Shown here piece by piece: positions 1 to 11,860 of a DNA stretch of 64,000 nt. The DNA is taken from NCBI GenBank assembly GCA_036362985.1, contig JAYGXS010000002.1, forward strand, positions 85,863,267 to 85,927,266. Direction: 5' to 3'. Each line of letters starts with the position of its first letter. Position 1 is the first letter of the stretch. Source of the stretch: Ligula intestinalis (Eukaryota; Platyhelminthes; Cestoda; Diphyllobothriidea; Diphyllobothriidae). The notes beneath the pieces are model-generated. The model saw only the letters and a list, made by a program, of their open reading frames with translations. It had not been told where the DNA came from and searched no databases. Position numbers and translations under genes: made by a program.

Positions 1-1
1 A

Positions 2-286
2 ACCCGCATGCACGAGCATTCTTTAGCCGTAGACAGAACGGAGGGACGCTCGCACATCGCCATGCACTGTCTAGAAAACGAGCATCGGTTCGTCTTTGAT
101 GGTGCCCAGGTCATAGGCTGAGCCGACAGCAAACTGGCGACGGAAGTTATTGAGGCCTGGAAAATGGACAGCAACTCAATCAACAGAAGTATAGACCTCC
201 CCAAGCCATATGATGCCGCACGGTTGCACATGCGCATGAGAAGAGGTCCAATAGGACGAGGGGACGGTGGACCAACCAGCAGCTAG
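2..286 (+). pseudogene. Penelope-like element GIY-YIG tail (family C), broken
   Basis: The frame starting at base 2 reads as the C-terminal part of a Penelope-like retroelement GIY-YIG endonuclease. Visible pieces in order are RMHEHSLAV (the R-x-x-EH helix following the YIG strand), HRFVFDGAQVIG, EVIEAWKM and NSINRSIDLP, ending at TAG 284-286. The usual order of these blocks in PLE tails is preserved. An in-frame TGA at 119-121 sits where the family normally has Arg after VIG, consistent with a CGA to TGA change. The GIY and YIG strands and the reverse transcriptase lie outside the window to the left. The copy is not functional as read. Family assignment rests on recognition of the blocks. 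Confidence 0.75.
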
Positions 287-324
287 CAGTAAGCCCCTAT
301 TTTAACTCATGTTCTTGACCCAAA

Positions 325-385
325 TGTCTACCTCCGATGATGTGCTAGAGCATGAGTGCGAAAGCTCAGACGAATAAACATTCTC
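325..385 (+). ncRNA. Decayed hammerhead-like motif after PLE C
   Basis: CCGATGA (334-340) followed by GAAAGCTC (360-367) and AGACGAATAAA resembles the hammerhead core CUGAUGA...GAAA with a minimal AGCU stem III. The U of the CUGA core is changed to C and stem II is weak, so it is probably inactive. Its place about 50 bp beyond the stop of the GIY-YIG frame is where PLE terminal repeats carry such motifs. Confidence 0.4.
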
Positions 386-548
386 CCCCAGAGATCGCCT
401 TACCTTATCCTTCCATATATATATAGTGTATTTCCGAAACGTCAGCACAATTACTGTGTGGTCCACGACAGCGCCTTGTTTTCTTCTTCGCCTTCTTTGG
501 GGGATGATGATCAGGATAATTTATCTGGACCTCGTATCTTCACCTATG

Positions 549-550
<2 letters not shown>

Positions 551-583
<33 letters not shown>
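551..583. repeat. (AT)n microsatellite
   Basis: Uninterrupted alternating AT over about 33 bases. It abuts the left edge of the large inverted repeat beginning near 581. Confidence 0.9.
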
Positions 584-585
<2 letters not shown>

Positions 586-621
586 CAATTATGTTATACC
601 ATACTTCCGCATAGATACTAG

Positions 622-706
622 CTAAAAGCCCAGACACGTATTTCGCCGATGTTTCCGCTACTGCATGATACAGCAACGAGGGGTTCGGCTCTTCAATAGG
701 CCCCCA
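622..706 (-). ncRNA. Hammerhead-like motif, left arm (one core change)
   Basis: On the minus strand this is the inverted partner of the motif at 985-1068. The GAAA segment and stem II are kept. The first core base is changed, giving TTGAAGA (690-696) in place of CTGAAGA, so catalysis would be weakened or lost. Confidence 0.5.
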
Positions 707-984
707 ACGTTCTCTATGCGGTTTCTAGTATATATATGGTATAACATTATTGTCATATAGAATTCACACTACTTGTAGTGCTACTCGTTTGTAGAATGGA
801 CATTTCCGTGGTTATTCCGCGGCAGTTGATTTTCTTCGACGAAAATGTTCATCAAACTCTAGGGTCTGACCCTTAAAAGTCATGTCCCATCCACCTTCTT
901 ACATGTCATGCACCTAATAATTTCCGCGATTATTTCCTTGATTATTATCTGGAGGTCGTATACTAGAAACCGCATAGAGAACGT

Positions 985-1068
985 TAGGGGCCTACTGAAG
1001 AGCCGAACCCCTCGTTGCTGTATCATGCAGTAGCAGAAACATCGGCGAAATACGTGTCTGGGCTTTTA
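985..1068 (+). ncRNA. Hammerhead ribozyme-like motif, well-preserved core
   Basis: The core is CTGAAGA at 995-1001 and GAAA at 1047-1050. Stem II is GCCGA (1002-1006) with TCGGC (1042-1046), enclosing a long loop. The predicted cleavage triplet GTC ends at 1058. Stem I forms from TGGGCTTT (1059-1066) and the bases running back from 994, with G-U wobbles. Stem III would be the 8-base self-complementary ATACGTGT, which has no loop and could form only between two molecules. Hammerhead motifs with tiny stem III are known from PLE terminal repeats. The unusual feature is the roughly 35-nt loop II. Confidence 0.6.
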
Positions 1069-1160
1069 GCCAGTATCTATGCGGAAGTATGGTAGAACAT
1101 CATTGTCATAAAGAATTCACACTACTTGTAGCGCTATTTGTTTGTAGAATGGACATTTCC

Positions 1161-1480
1161 ACCCCCTACCTCCGGAACAGGCGGCCCACAATCCAAACGT
1201 TAACCCCTCCCTCCTTACCTGCACAACGTATCGCCACAGAATTCACGTCACCGTTGCCCTCCCCCCACTTCTATCTTACTTAATTGTAACGTCTGCCCCC
1301 AAGCCTCTAGTGCAACATTCCCAGCCCTCACTTTGCATTCAGGCTGAAACAACAGCAGTCTGATTCTGCATCTTCTGACACGTGGCCCACACCTCTCCCT
1401 CTCACCTGCAAAACCTATTGCAGCAGCATTCACTTTAACATACCCCCCCCCACCTCTTCCCCGTTAGATGAGCAAGTGCT
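1161..1480. other. C-rich stretch with a degenerate internal duplication
   Basis: Pyrimidine-rich sequence with several poly-C runs. The segment around 1211-1249 recurs in diverged form around 1400-1439, a period near 190 bp. C-rich spacers also lie beside the PLE ends at 26.3 kb and 41.9 kb, so this is probably PLE terminal sequence. No coding signal. Confidence 0.4.
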
Positions 1481-2263
1481 ACCTGTTCAAACATTTATGA
1501 GTACTACTCCATTTTCCCAAAAATCTTCTTTCTTTTCACTATATCATCTAGGAATTCAAATTGCGTAACTTATCCAATACAGTTCTCTCGCTAATGACTT
1601 CTAAATTTTCCTCTTCTTATTCAGGGCCGGAATCAGTCAGGGTTGTCGTTTTATTTAAACTCTTGTGGCAAATTGACCTTATATTTATACTCATATGCCT
1701 CTGAGTCACGTTGCGGAAGTGAAACGTACACTTGATGGGTCATGCCATTCTGATAGCAGAATTACTGTCATTGACCAAGCTCGTAAAATGATGCTTAAAC
1801 TTCTGAAATGCGCTTTCTCTTAAGAGAGCTTATCTAAGTTGGGTTGTACTATTGACTGGTGAGCAGGCTACCTTTACGATATGTCAGTCGTGACAGGCTT
1901 TTGGCTTTTAAACGCATGCCTTTTCATCCGCTTGCAAAAAGCATTTGCATAAGAAGTATTCAGTCTGCCTATAAATTTTGTATGTCCTTAAAATTAAAAT
2001 ATATTTTGGAAAACATTTTTGAGAATACTCTTTTTGTGACCATTTGATAGAAACTCATGCTTTCTTTGAATTCATATTGAAAAGAAAGAAACCTTTGGGC
2101 CTTATACAATTTATACTCATGCGAATTTTAAGGTGGTGCATTGTACGTTAAATAATGCAACTTATGAAGTATACAAGATGCATTTTGTAACCGCCAATCG
2201 GTCACAAAATACTTATGAATCAAACATTATTTGTAAATACAAAACACACTCATCTTCTTTCAA
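1481..2263. other. AT-rich, nothing recognised
   Basis: No repeat, RNA gene or convincing reading frame seen; short frames only. Confidence 0.4.
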
Positions 2264-2408
2264 GAAAAGGCGTCCTTTGGGAAAATGAGGATTTTTATTC
2301 AGTAAATGTTCGAAACTAGATCTCCAGGTCATTGTCAGACTTGAGAAAAATTAGCATAAAACAATTCACTGAATAAATTTCCTCATTTTCCCAAAGGACG
2401 CCTTTCTT
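2264..2408. repeat. Inverted repeat with decayed hammerhead-like centre
   Basis: Arms of about 43 bp (2264-2307 and 2364-2408) are near-perfect reverse complements around a spacer of about 57 bp. On the minus strand the spacer reads CTGACAATGACC...TCGAAC followed by CTGAATAAA, which resembles the order seen in the PLE hammerheads of this window, but both core blocks carry changes. Probably an old palindromic PLE terminus. Confidence 0.6.
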
Positions 2409-5400
2409 TGAAATTACACTTCGTGGGATGCCTGCCTACCATTCTATATGATACCCATCCTCTGAACATAACATCAGAAGAAGGCGTGACTTTTTTATCT
2501 TTAATACTCAAATGCTGATTTCTGTAAATTATACTTGTGCTTATAAGAGCATATAAAATCAGTAGAAGTCATTAATATTGCATAACTGATGTAGTATGAA
2601 TTCCCTACATGCATTCATATTGCATATGTCATCATTTATAATAGTGTACGTTTCTAAAGGTAGCCAAAAAGATGTGCATTCGGAAGTTGTCATCCGGACG
2701 CGTCTGAAATACTTTTTAACTAATACTGTCCAAAAGTTAATATTACAACGCCATGTTAGCAACCCTTCATTACTGAAAACGATTTTTCGGAATGTCTAAA
2801 ATATAATGATAGATCGACGCACCTTATTGGATATGCATATGCGCCCCTTACCCATTTGCTTAGCACTGACCGCTTCAATCATTAATCAACCATCGGAATG
2901 TAGATTAGTGCACAGTTTTCCCGTTTTCTAATAGAAAAGGTCCCCTCGTTGGTTTATTTAGTCTGCTATCAGTATATGTAGGCGTTTGCTTGCTCATTTT
3001 GCTTAGCACATGGAAGGAGTATACATAAAACTGACGGCGAGGCATGTAAAAACTTTGAATCAATTCTTAAGATAGCATAAGGCTTCAGTCAGGCTCATAT
3101 ACATCTTAAGTATAAAGAAGCATAAGAATCGACTTAAAAGACATCTAAGACAGTAACAATTAGTTCAGATATGGAAATTATTTCAACACAAATAAATGGA
3201 CGGTCGAAATGGACGACAAAGTAAGCAGCCAATATATTTTAAAAGTTAGAGCACGTGCATCCTCGTCAATTATCCGTTTTCATAAAGACAGTTACAGGGC
3301 CTGAAGGTCAGAGGACAAATAGCTGAAATTTTTGCTCGATTTTGCATAAACAGTTAAATCGAACGTTATGAAAAGGTAGGAGGAAGTAGATAAATTCTTG
3401 CATGAAAACTGCAGTGACTTGGTGATATTATTTCAAAAGTTGCTCAGGCAAGGCCACCCGGAGCTCATATAAGTAAACAAAAATGAGCGTTTGAAGAAAA
3501 TAAAGGCGAATCATGATCAAGTCAACCAAGTTTTCCGATGGTAGCCTTTTCCTTCTTCAATCAACATATTTTTTGAACAGAAGAAATTTCGCTAATACGA
3601 ATAAATTTCGTCCACCATGAATTTTGTTTCTTGTTCGTTAAACCTTATTTGCTGTGCATTCGATATTAAAAAGACAATACTTTGCAGTAAAATGTTCAAT
3701 TTCTTGAATGCTTTTAGGAAATGTAGTTTCGTGCTTTTAGTTGGCACCTAGAGCATTACAAACTTTCTAAATCTTGAAATTTAAGATTTGCCTAAACATA
3801 GTCCTAAAAAGGCAGTAATCGGTGCAACGAACATTTAAGACGGCATCGAATTGGTCAAAAGCATGCGAAAAATGTGCCTCAGAAAGTCGATTAATTTTCC
3901 ATATAGTTTTTCAAAGAATTTGCCCACGTTATAAATTTTACTGCCATATGCTTATAGCCTCGGTTGTTAGTTCATTTTGTTGTAAAAGTAAAACCGACTT
4001 TCCTTTATTGTATGACTCTTTGTAGGTATGCCGAAAGATTTTCAAAGGAAAACAGAGTTTCTATTTTTTGTACTGCATTACATTAATTTTCATTTACGCA
4101 CCGCACATAGCTGCACGTGGCGCGTTCACATCTTGAGCATCTTTGCAAATGGAGGAAGAAGTTTGTTCCTAAAGCAGTAAAACTTTTACCACATGGCGGC
4201 ACTGTTACGAAAGATGATGGAACCGCTGGAAACATTGCGTGATGGACGACCGTTCTCATCCCTAGTATTTTATGACCGCATAAATAGGCGAGCTAGAAAA
4301 AATCAGAAGCACTGGTCAGAAATCCCTTTTAAGCTTTTTACTGAATGGTTTATCGCGTACAAGAATTATGCTAAATATTTCGTTTGAATCTTCTTCGGTA
4401 GAGTCCTTCTCCAGTTTTTGAGTGATAGAAACTTGCTATCCAACTGCCTTGTGAACCCTTAGCCAAATTGAACTTTTCGTCAGTCAGAAGAACTCAACAC
4501 CTTAACCAGTATACAGATCGTCCAAATGTTTCCAAGCTCTGAGTACATATATAAATCCTGTTTTACCAAAGGTGACCCATAAAATCGTCGATGAATGTTA
4601 GCTCTAGTGTCAGCCCGAATGAGAGTAAACAGAGTTGACCGTGCAAAGGAATAGAGATATTTGGATCAGCATTTGTTTTAAAAATGGCAAACCTCGCAGG
4701 AGAAAAAAGTACCAAAATCACATGATCCTACACAGTGCTCATAATGCGATTTTATTTTCTATTACCAGAGAAGTTAGTACGAACTGAATATTGCTTCCAC
4801 GGCCATTTACGAGCAGTTAGTGGGTGCCATCACAATGAAGCATAAATAGCGAAAACCAAAATGAGTGATTTTGTGATAAATGATCAGTGTAGGAATGCTT
4901 GTTGAATTCCAGACCTCTGATAGGACACGATTCATCATTCGGCTATGGGCCAAAGAGATGCATTGTGGCGCTCATTAATATGAAATTGCCCAGGCTTTGA
5001 GACATTTGTATGCAGATACGCCGGTCTAGACAATCGTTCGGTATGACATGTGTACACTTGATGCATTAATTGGTGTGCCTACATTTCGAGGCGTTAAAAC
5101 AACTGGGGGAAGGTTGGTAATTACAGGCAAGCATTTTTAATTATAGACCCGGGTGAATAAAGCAGAGGAAACAGGTCTGCTTAGCATATTTTGGGAATGC
5201 AATGCTCATACTGTTCGCAACGCCATACCAAACACTTAAACATAAACAAGCAGGAACATATCCTTCCGGATATTGTCGATTGATGACCACCTAGAGCTCA
5301 CATATCTGTAAATCAACCTTATTAAGCCAAAGCAACGATAAACTGGCTCATTTATGGTAGTAACTGCTTAAATCATTTCCAGTACAAGTTCGATCGAAAG

Positions 5401-5620
5401 TAATGCTGGAAAAGTCACGTTGTTCTATGCATTGGTATCAACGTTTGTAAATTTCTGTTAAAGACAAAAGACCGGCTCGCTCGAGGTGAATTCACTAATT
5501 TCCAAAAGGTGTGGCCTAGTAATACTCTCTGAGCTGAAACTTTATATATTAATTCGGCAAAAGAAAACATAACTGTTACGAGGTTGGCAGATTTGCTTAT
5601 TTCAGCCGACCTTATTTTGA
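2409..5620. other. AT-rich stretch, nothing recognised
   Basis: Only short frames of up to about 67 codons without family resemblance. No tRNA-like box pair, tandem array or transposon end noticed. Confidence 0.4.
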
Positions 5621-5624
5621 AAAA

Positions 5625-5745
5625 TTCGCGGCCTCGGTGGTAGTCGAGCCGTCACAGGAAGCCTTTGCGCAGCTACCGCTCTACCCATGCGCTACGATCC
5701 TCACCGTGCGCCGGGAATTGAATCACACTTAGGGCGCTTAACCCG
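5625..5745 (-). repeat. SINE A (tRNA-derived)
   Basis: Read on the minus strand, it has an upstream block ending in CGGCGCACGG, a box A-like GTAGCGCATGGGTAGAGC, a conserved GCTGCGCAAA anticodon-loop region, a decayed box B, and ACCACCGAGGC closing the acceptor stem. The same order occurs at 31823-32040, 41430-41530, 60602-60725 and 60842-61075, which defines the family. Confidence 0.65.
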
Positions 5746-8147
5746 CTTAGCTTTACCGCGCGTCTGAAATCCACAAGTAGCCATGATTTAAACTCATATG
5801 TGTAGTGCAAACAGCTGAAACTAAGCATTTTTTGTGTTTTCTGCTTCACATGGCCTTGCGTTTCCCCAGAGCTGGCCATTACAAAAGCATTATTCCTTTT
5901 TCTGTTCAAATCATGATGAACAAAGTGTAAAAGCTTACTCCTGAAACATATCCAAAACACTTCAATGTTCAGTCAGTGCGACATAAATAGAACCCAGAAA
6001 GGGTTTACCACTACGTCTTGGCTGAACACTAAATAATGTCGAGGCCGAAAACTTAAAGCGCTAACATTTAAATTTATCACAATCACCAAAGCTACCCGAA
6101 TATCTAGCAGCTTTGGCGACTAATGAGAAAGGGTAAAAATAGAACCGCGAACAATATTTAACTCTATGCCAAATTAATATCATTAGCTTTGTTCTATTCT
6201 ATCGAACGAAAATGAAGTCAAAAGTCTATATCGGCAAGGTCGACATTGATATTCTGTTTTTGCCTGGAAACTTTCATTTTAATTATGCTGCAATATAGGT
6301 GTCTTAGTCGTACCATTAGAAATAAAAAGTAAGGACGAAACAACACGTGGAGATTGCATATTTTGTTAAAGTGTCCCAAAATATTTTGCCCACTATACGT
6401 TTCAAAATCAAAATGACACATTCTTTTCAGGTTTGAAACCTTTCTATGACTGAATCCATTAAGCAAATATTTTGTTTATTACGCTGGAAAAAAACGGTAG
6501 CGCCTCTAAAATCGTCGAATGCAAATACAAATTACACAACTAGAGTGCCAATCCTTTTTTCTAATGCCATTTGAGTTTATTGTCTAAAAGGCGTTCGATA
6601 AAAACTCCATGCAATGTCAACATTATTTCGGGAAAAGTGTTCGCGCTAATCGTTTACACAACTCCAAGCAAAATGAATTTTATAGCTTGAACTATAGTGA
6701 AATCTATTAATCGATATTTCATTTCGTTTGGCACATGCTACAGGTATAACATTCCAAACGGCAATGGTTAAAGCGCTCGGGAAGTTAATATTGCTTCCCA
6801 GCTAACTGTGATATGGCAAACCGTATTTTAATAAGAGTCTCGTTACTGACTGAATTTTAAACGGTTTATATTTCCTTGGACTGCATAACAACTTGCCCTT
6901 ATCCTTGTAACTGAAACACAGGTGTTTCTGGTTTCTATTAAAAATTGGCCTGGCACTTGGTCTTAACGACCCAAAACTGCCTTTATATATATATATATAT
7001 ATATATATACTCCCGTTAGACAACGAATCTCAACCATGTAATCACGGTTGCACTTTAGCAGATTGCACCATCAAGAATGGTTTCTGGGAGAACGAAAAGA
7101 TCTATAATCCAAAACACAAACAACATTGTGACAAGGAACGATATTGTGTGTGTCTCTAAAAGAATGGATCCACATAACGAACCGTGCAATCGGTATCAAA
7201 TATAGTAGGGGTTCCATCACAAGTAAGCACCTTCATATTTCGCATTCGTAATCTGGAATCACTTTGCTGTTTTTCGAACCTAGCTTATACATAAGAACGT
7301 TAACTGCATGAGTACAACACTTTCCGTTTGTAGTCAAACTCAAATGTCAATAAAGTACACAAAGACCTAAAAGAATTAAACTGTGTTAGTGATTTAGGTT
7401 TTTTCAAAACTTTTGAAAAATGGATAATAATGACAGAGACTTAAACGCTGCAATTGCATATTTAAAGACCTGTAGGGTAAGGTTAGATTTGATCCAATCT
7501 CAGTATCTAGCAAGTAGCTTGCTAAGCAATCTGCGACTAGCTCATCCTTGGATAGAGGGCAACATTGCTGGACTCAAATACTTACGATACATTATATAGG
7601 CATATTTATTTGGCGTCTGTTTTTCAAAGTCTATTTAGATAGACGCTACGGTTCTATCGTTATTAAGTTATTTCCTGAGAAATTTGTTGGTATTTGGCTG
7701 CGCAGTTTCCTTCTTTTAAAAATGCTTCTCAAGTGCTATCACTGTAATCCAATATTATTTGCAAAGTGCATGCCGACAATGAGGATGTCAGTCGTGCAGT
7801 TCGTAGCGGCCTTTAAATGTATTAGGCGACTATTCCTAAATATTTGAGGACTAAGCGAAAGAGGACAAACGGAAAACATCTGAGATGTTTAGTTTGATTG
7901 AAAATAGGAGAAAAAGAGTATATTAAATTAATGTGGGGCTCAAGATCAGGAATCACCACTGACTTAGTATGCTTGCAAGACTGATAAGTTAAAAAGTGAG
8001 TTCAGTCGGAAATCCAGTACGTAAAGATCAGTTCTAGCTTAATATAACTCAGAACAGTATAGTCTTCTTGTAAAGTTAATCGTTTGTTTTCTGTTTTTCT
8101 GGAAGATGGGCCTTTGCTGATTGTTGAAATAGATCCGACAAAGCACA
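5746..8147. other. AT-rich stretch, only a microsatellite recognised
   Basis: Apart from the (TA)n tract at 6984-7009, nothing identifiable. The 99-codon frame near 7548-7847 has no recognisable domain and is most likely chance. Confidence 0.4.
6984..7009. repeat. (TA)n microsatellite
   Basis: About 26 bases of alternating TA. Confidence 0.9.
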
Positions 8148-8207
8148 GAGTGACCAGAATAGCCATTTCTGGCTTGTAAGCTGTTAGCTTATCGGTTATG
8201 ATCATCC
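8148..8207 (-). repeat. SINE B tail fragment (weak)
   Basis: On the minus strand it resembles the SINE B body (GCTAATAAGCCAGAAATGGC block), here as GCTAACAGCTTACAAGCCAG and CCAGAAATGGC. The tRNA head is missing. Confidence 0.35.
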
Positions 8208-10207
8208 AATTACTATTTTTACAAGTATATTCGAAGTGCTTTCCCGGTAATAAACATATATTTCACGCCGCGTATTTGAGACAACAGGAAAGAGACCTCC
8301 TTCAATCTACTTGTAGCATGAAACATATTTGTGAATTTTGCTTGACCATGACGGTGACCAGGTCGGTCAATGACCTTTACACCGTCATTAATTCTCATGA
8401 TTTTAAACCAGCAGATCAACCAGCCTGCGAGTAATTGTATTTGGCTTAATGCTAACTAAACGGAGCAGTATTTCACGATCATATCTGCCGAAACTAAAGC
8501 TAGATAATGATTCTCTGAAGTCACAAATTGTTTCGCAAATATCTGTTTTAGTCTCTACGTTATTTCTTGGTTTATATTATTTTCTGGTATTGATAGACAC
8601 TGATTCCAGGAAAGGCTTTTATCAACAAACTCTACCATAAGTTGAAACCCACCAATTTCTTTCTCTCTGTGTAAAGGTTTTACATTATTCTTTAAATATT
8701 TCAAACGTCTGCCTAGAGGCATGTTTTTCCGCGCGAGACGCCATCTCAGCGTAGCCGTAAGTAAACTTTGCCAAAGTAGGGATGCATGTCAGAACGTATG
8801 GGGTATGAAGTCTTGTGTTTCCCATTTCCCTGCCATTCCTTGCCCCCAGCTTGAAAATACATTTTGTCGCTGAGTGTCTTGATACCTCCTTCGTCTCCTC
8901 CTGCTAAGGTTTGGCTCAGATGTTTTTCACTGAGCGTCTCCGTCAACTGACGGGAACATATAATGCACTCCTGCGAGCCAAAAGACGTTCATGTACGCAA
9001 ACACATTCAACTACAGCTGCCCCTGGCTCGACAGCGTGCGATGAATGGAGGGTGTATGCTACCATCTGAAGTCGACATTCACAGCCTGACGTTTTCCATT
9101 AGCGTCGTCAGTTCGGAATTCGCGAGACCTCTTCTAGTTCTAATAGACTCACAAAAAGAGCGACAAAAGCTGTAGCGGCAGCCCACTCTTTACAGGAAAA
9201 TTGCCTGCATCCTTATTGAAAATCCCACGGCACGCAAAGAGGCAGGAGAGAAGAGAAACAATTTTGCACACTATTAGGACAACGTGAGTATTTGTGGTTA
9301 AGACAAGATTCGAAAATGAAAGCACTTTCAACGTTTACCAGTTGCGCCAGACGAAAACCGATACAGGGTGACCTAATGGGTAATTTCGAGTGAAACTCGA
9401 AACTCGTATATTCTCCTCTATTGAAAATATAATATTGTAAAAATCATCGAACAAGGTTTTCTGTCGTATTTCGGCCAAAAAATAAAACCAGGCCTTATGC
9501 GTTCCCTAGGGTGTATCGTCTAAGAAGGAAGACCCACATGCCTGTAGCTATTGTTTACTGCTAACGTGCTGCCAAATGCTTTCTTTTGAAACTACAAAAA
9601 TCTCCACAAACGTGTTTAGGCTTCCCAAACGGAATTAGCATTCAGTTATAAAACTCGTGTGAACCAAATGAATCCCCAGTGTTTTCCAAGCTTAAACGAA
9701 GGGATAGAGGGTAACTTAAAAATATGCTCTTGTATTTCTCGTCTAATGTTTAATTCGGGCTGTTCTGACCTCGAGGTTGCATCAGAGGGACGCTTAGCGC
9801 CATTCTGACGACTTCAGGCTCCAACCTGAAAAGGCCCTACTTGAGATAAAATCTACACGGTGGCTGATTAAAACTCAATCTATTAGAGTTTTTTCAGCGT
9901 TCCAGAGCTTTTGTAGTGACACTTGTTGATGGCTTGCTGCTTAATTTAATAGGATAATATGCAGGGCCTTAGTATCTGAAACTCGAAAGCAATTGAAGGT
10001 GCACATGTTCCGCCTACAAGGGGGCAAGTGCTTTCAATGTCACAGTCACCTCAGCCCAGACCAGTTCCGAATAAACTTCCATTTCCATAAGCGTTATTTC
10101 TGGTCACAACAGACGGAATAACGAGTTGTCGTCAAATGGTTTCAGCGTTCGATTCAATGATTGGCAATCAAGAGATTTAAACGTAGCTGCCTCTATATCG
10201 GTTTTGT
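8208..10207. other. Nothing recognised
   Basis: A slightly GC-richer patch at about 8720-9250 gives short frames on both strands without family resemblance. No exon boundaries could be argued. Confidence 0.4.
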
Positions 10208-10275
10208 GTATGATTGGCTGATGAAAGCCAATAACTTAGAAATTGAAATTCCAGTCTCCTTTGCCTCTGCAGAGA
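10208..10275 (+). repeat. SINE B tail fragment (weak)
   Basis: Keeps the TGATTGGCTGATGA, AATAACTTAGAAATTG and CCAGTCTCCTTTGCC blocks in the order of the SINE B tail. The tRNA-like head is absent. Confidence 0.4.
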
Positions 10276-11055
10276 TCCTTGGCTTTTCTGGGACTGCTTG
10301 TAAAAGCAATTGTAAAACTTAAGGGGGAGAGCATGTCCCATATTCGGCCACCGAATGCTTTTTCAGCTTAATCGCCCATTCGTGGGGGTTGGATATATAT
10401 CTGAAACTAGCCCGGCACAAATGAGTTTGGATGGTCATGTCCGCTGTTTATTTTATATTCCTAAAAGGGACAGATATTTAGCAAAATAAATTACCTAACT
10501 GGTTTGATGGGCTTGTCTTTGTCGATTTTTAAATATTTTTGATTGCTCGATTGCTTAAGAGTCCTATTTAATTAAATAATAGCAATATAGGTAGGGCTTA
10601 CGCCATTTCTATTAACTTATGAATCCACAGGAGCCTTACCTTAAAATGCATATAACTTAATTCGAGAACAGAATTGCGTGAACAGGCAGATTAAGTAACT
10701 TAAAAATGATCAACTGTATTTGCTAACGCATATGGGTACCGTAACCAGACTCTGAACAGCAATCAGCTTGCGGGCGTAGTTGTCATTGGTTACTGTTGGT
10801 TAACTGGTCGAGAATATTATACCTGCCGTCTGCTAATTAAAATACACTGAGTACTGATTGATTCGGAAGATGAGATGCGTAGGAGGTCTCAAGTTGGATA
10901 AGATAACAGTAGGATTGTTATGGGAGTCAAAATAGGAGTATGCAGACCATTAGGGAGTCCCTGGAAACCCGTAGTCAATGAATGAGTTACTTTAGATCAA
11001 AATCAATGAGCCTTAAACAAAAATAAAGAAAGCATCGAAAACCAGAAAGAACTGA
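10276..11055. other. AT-rich, nothing recognised
   Basis: No supported feature before the 3' end of the LINE. Confidence 0.4.
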
Positions 11056-11066
11056 TACTTATAGTA

Positions 11067-11860
11067 CTTACTTACTTGTACTTGTAACGGCATTCACCTC
11101 GGGCGGGTTGAGCCGGCATCAGTTTTGACGTTGACTGCATCATGAATCACAGCTGTTCAGGCGCGTCGATCTTGCGCCTGTTCACACGAGAGCACCATCC
11201 ATTCACGGTTCCACTGGCGTAGGCCGTAGACGCATGGGCCGGAAACTGACGACAGATCCTGCTTGACCGTTGCTGTCCAAGTTTTCAGCTGCCCGCCGCG
11301 ACGTTTGCGCCAGGTGGGGGGAGGCGTCGCCACAAGCAGGTCACGAATCAGCTCACCATCATCACGCCGGGACGCATGCCCGAACCACCGAAGTCGTCTC
11401 TGAAGCAGGAGTGGAGGGAGAGCGTCCAGGTGACAGCGTCGGCGGAGATCGGAGCAGCGAATTCGGTCGACACGTCGGTGACGAAGGATGCGGCGTAGGC
11501 AGTCATTGTCAAACACCTCAAGGCGCCTCATGTCCTCAACACGCATAGGCCATGTCTCTCCGCCATAGAGCAGGATAGATCGAACCACTGCTTGGTAAAC
11601 ACGGGACTTTGTGCGTAGTGATATTTCCCTTCTATTCCATAGAGGAGCGCACAGTCGGTAGAAGGCAGATCGGGCACGGTTGACGCGTGATACAACCTCG
11701 TCGACACCTTGACCCGTTTCCGTGACCAAAGAGCCCAAGTATCTAAACGAGTCGACCTTTTCGAGAGGAGCGCCGTCGAGAACAATAGGAGTGACAGATG
11801 TAGGGGCACACAGGAGAGCATGAATTGGGTCTTAGTCGCGTTTAGGCGTAATCCGATGGA
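11067..11860 (-). pseudogene. LINE C-terminal region, frameshifted
   Basis: After the stop at 11861 the frame continues (IGLRLNATKTQFMLSCV) until about 11806, then shifts by one base into GAPLEKVDSFRYLGSLVT. Next come LLYGGETWPMR, RLEVFDNDCLRRILR and RLRWFGHASRRDD, the thumb and connection blocks of RTE-like ORFs. A TGA at 11157-11159 ends the frame early. In-frame sequence beyond it still reads AGSTRPR and, after another stop, MPLQVQVSK, the tail I associate with flatworm members of this family. Confidence 0.8.

Larger units (their letters stand above)
581..1110. repeat. Inverted repeat, arms about 150 bp, with hammerhead-like motifs
   Basis: The arm at 581-731 is nearly the exact reverse complement of the arm at 959-1110. 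Differences are only scattered substitutions. A second segment, 751-807, recurs in the same orientation at 1103-1160 immediately beyond the right arm. The left arm therefore seems to be flipped relative to its flank, and it is itself bounded by short inverted ends (around 581-600 and 736-756). Each arm carries a hammerhead-like motif. This probably represents two terminal repeats of one Penelope-like family, one of them inverted. Confidence 0.8.
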
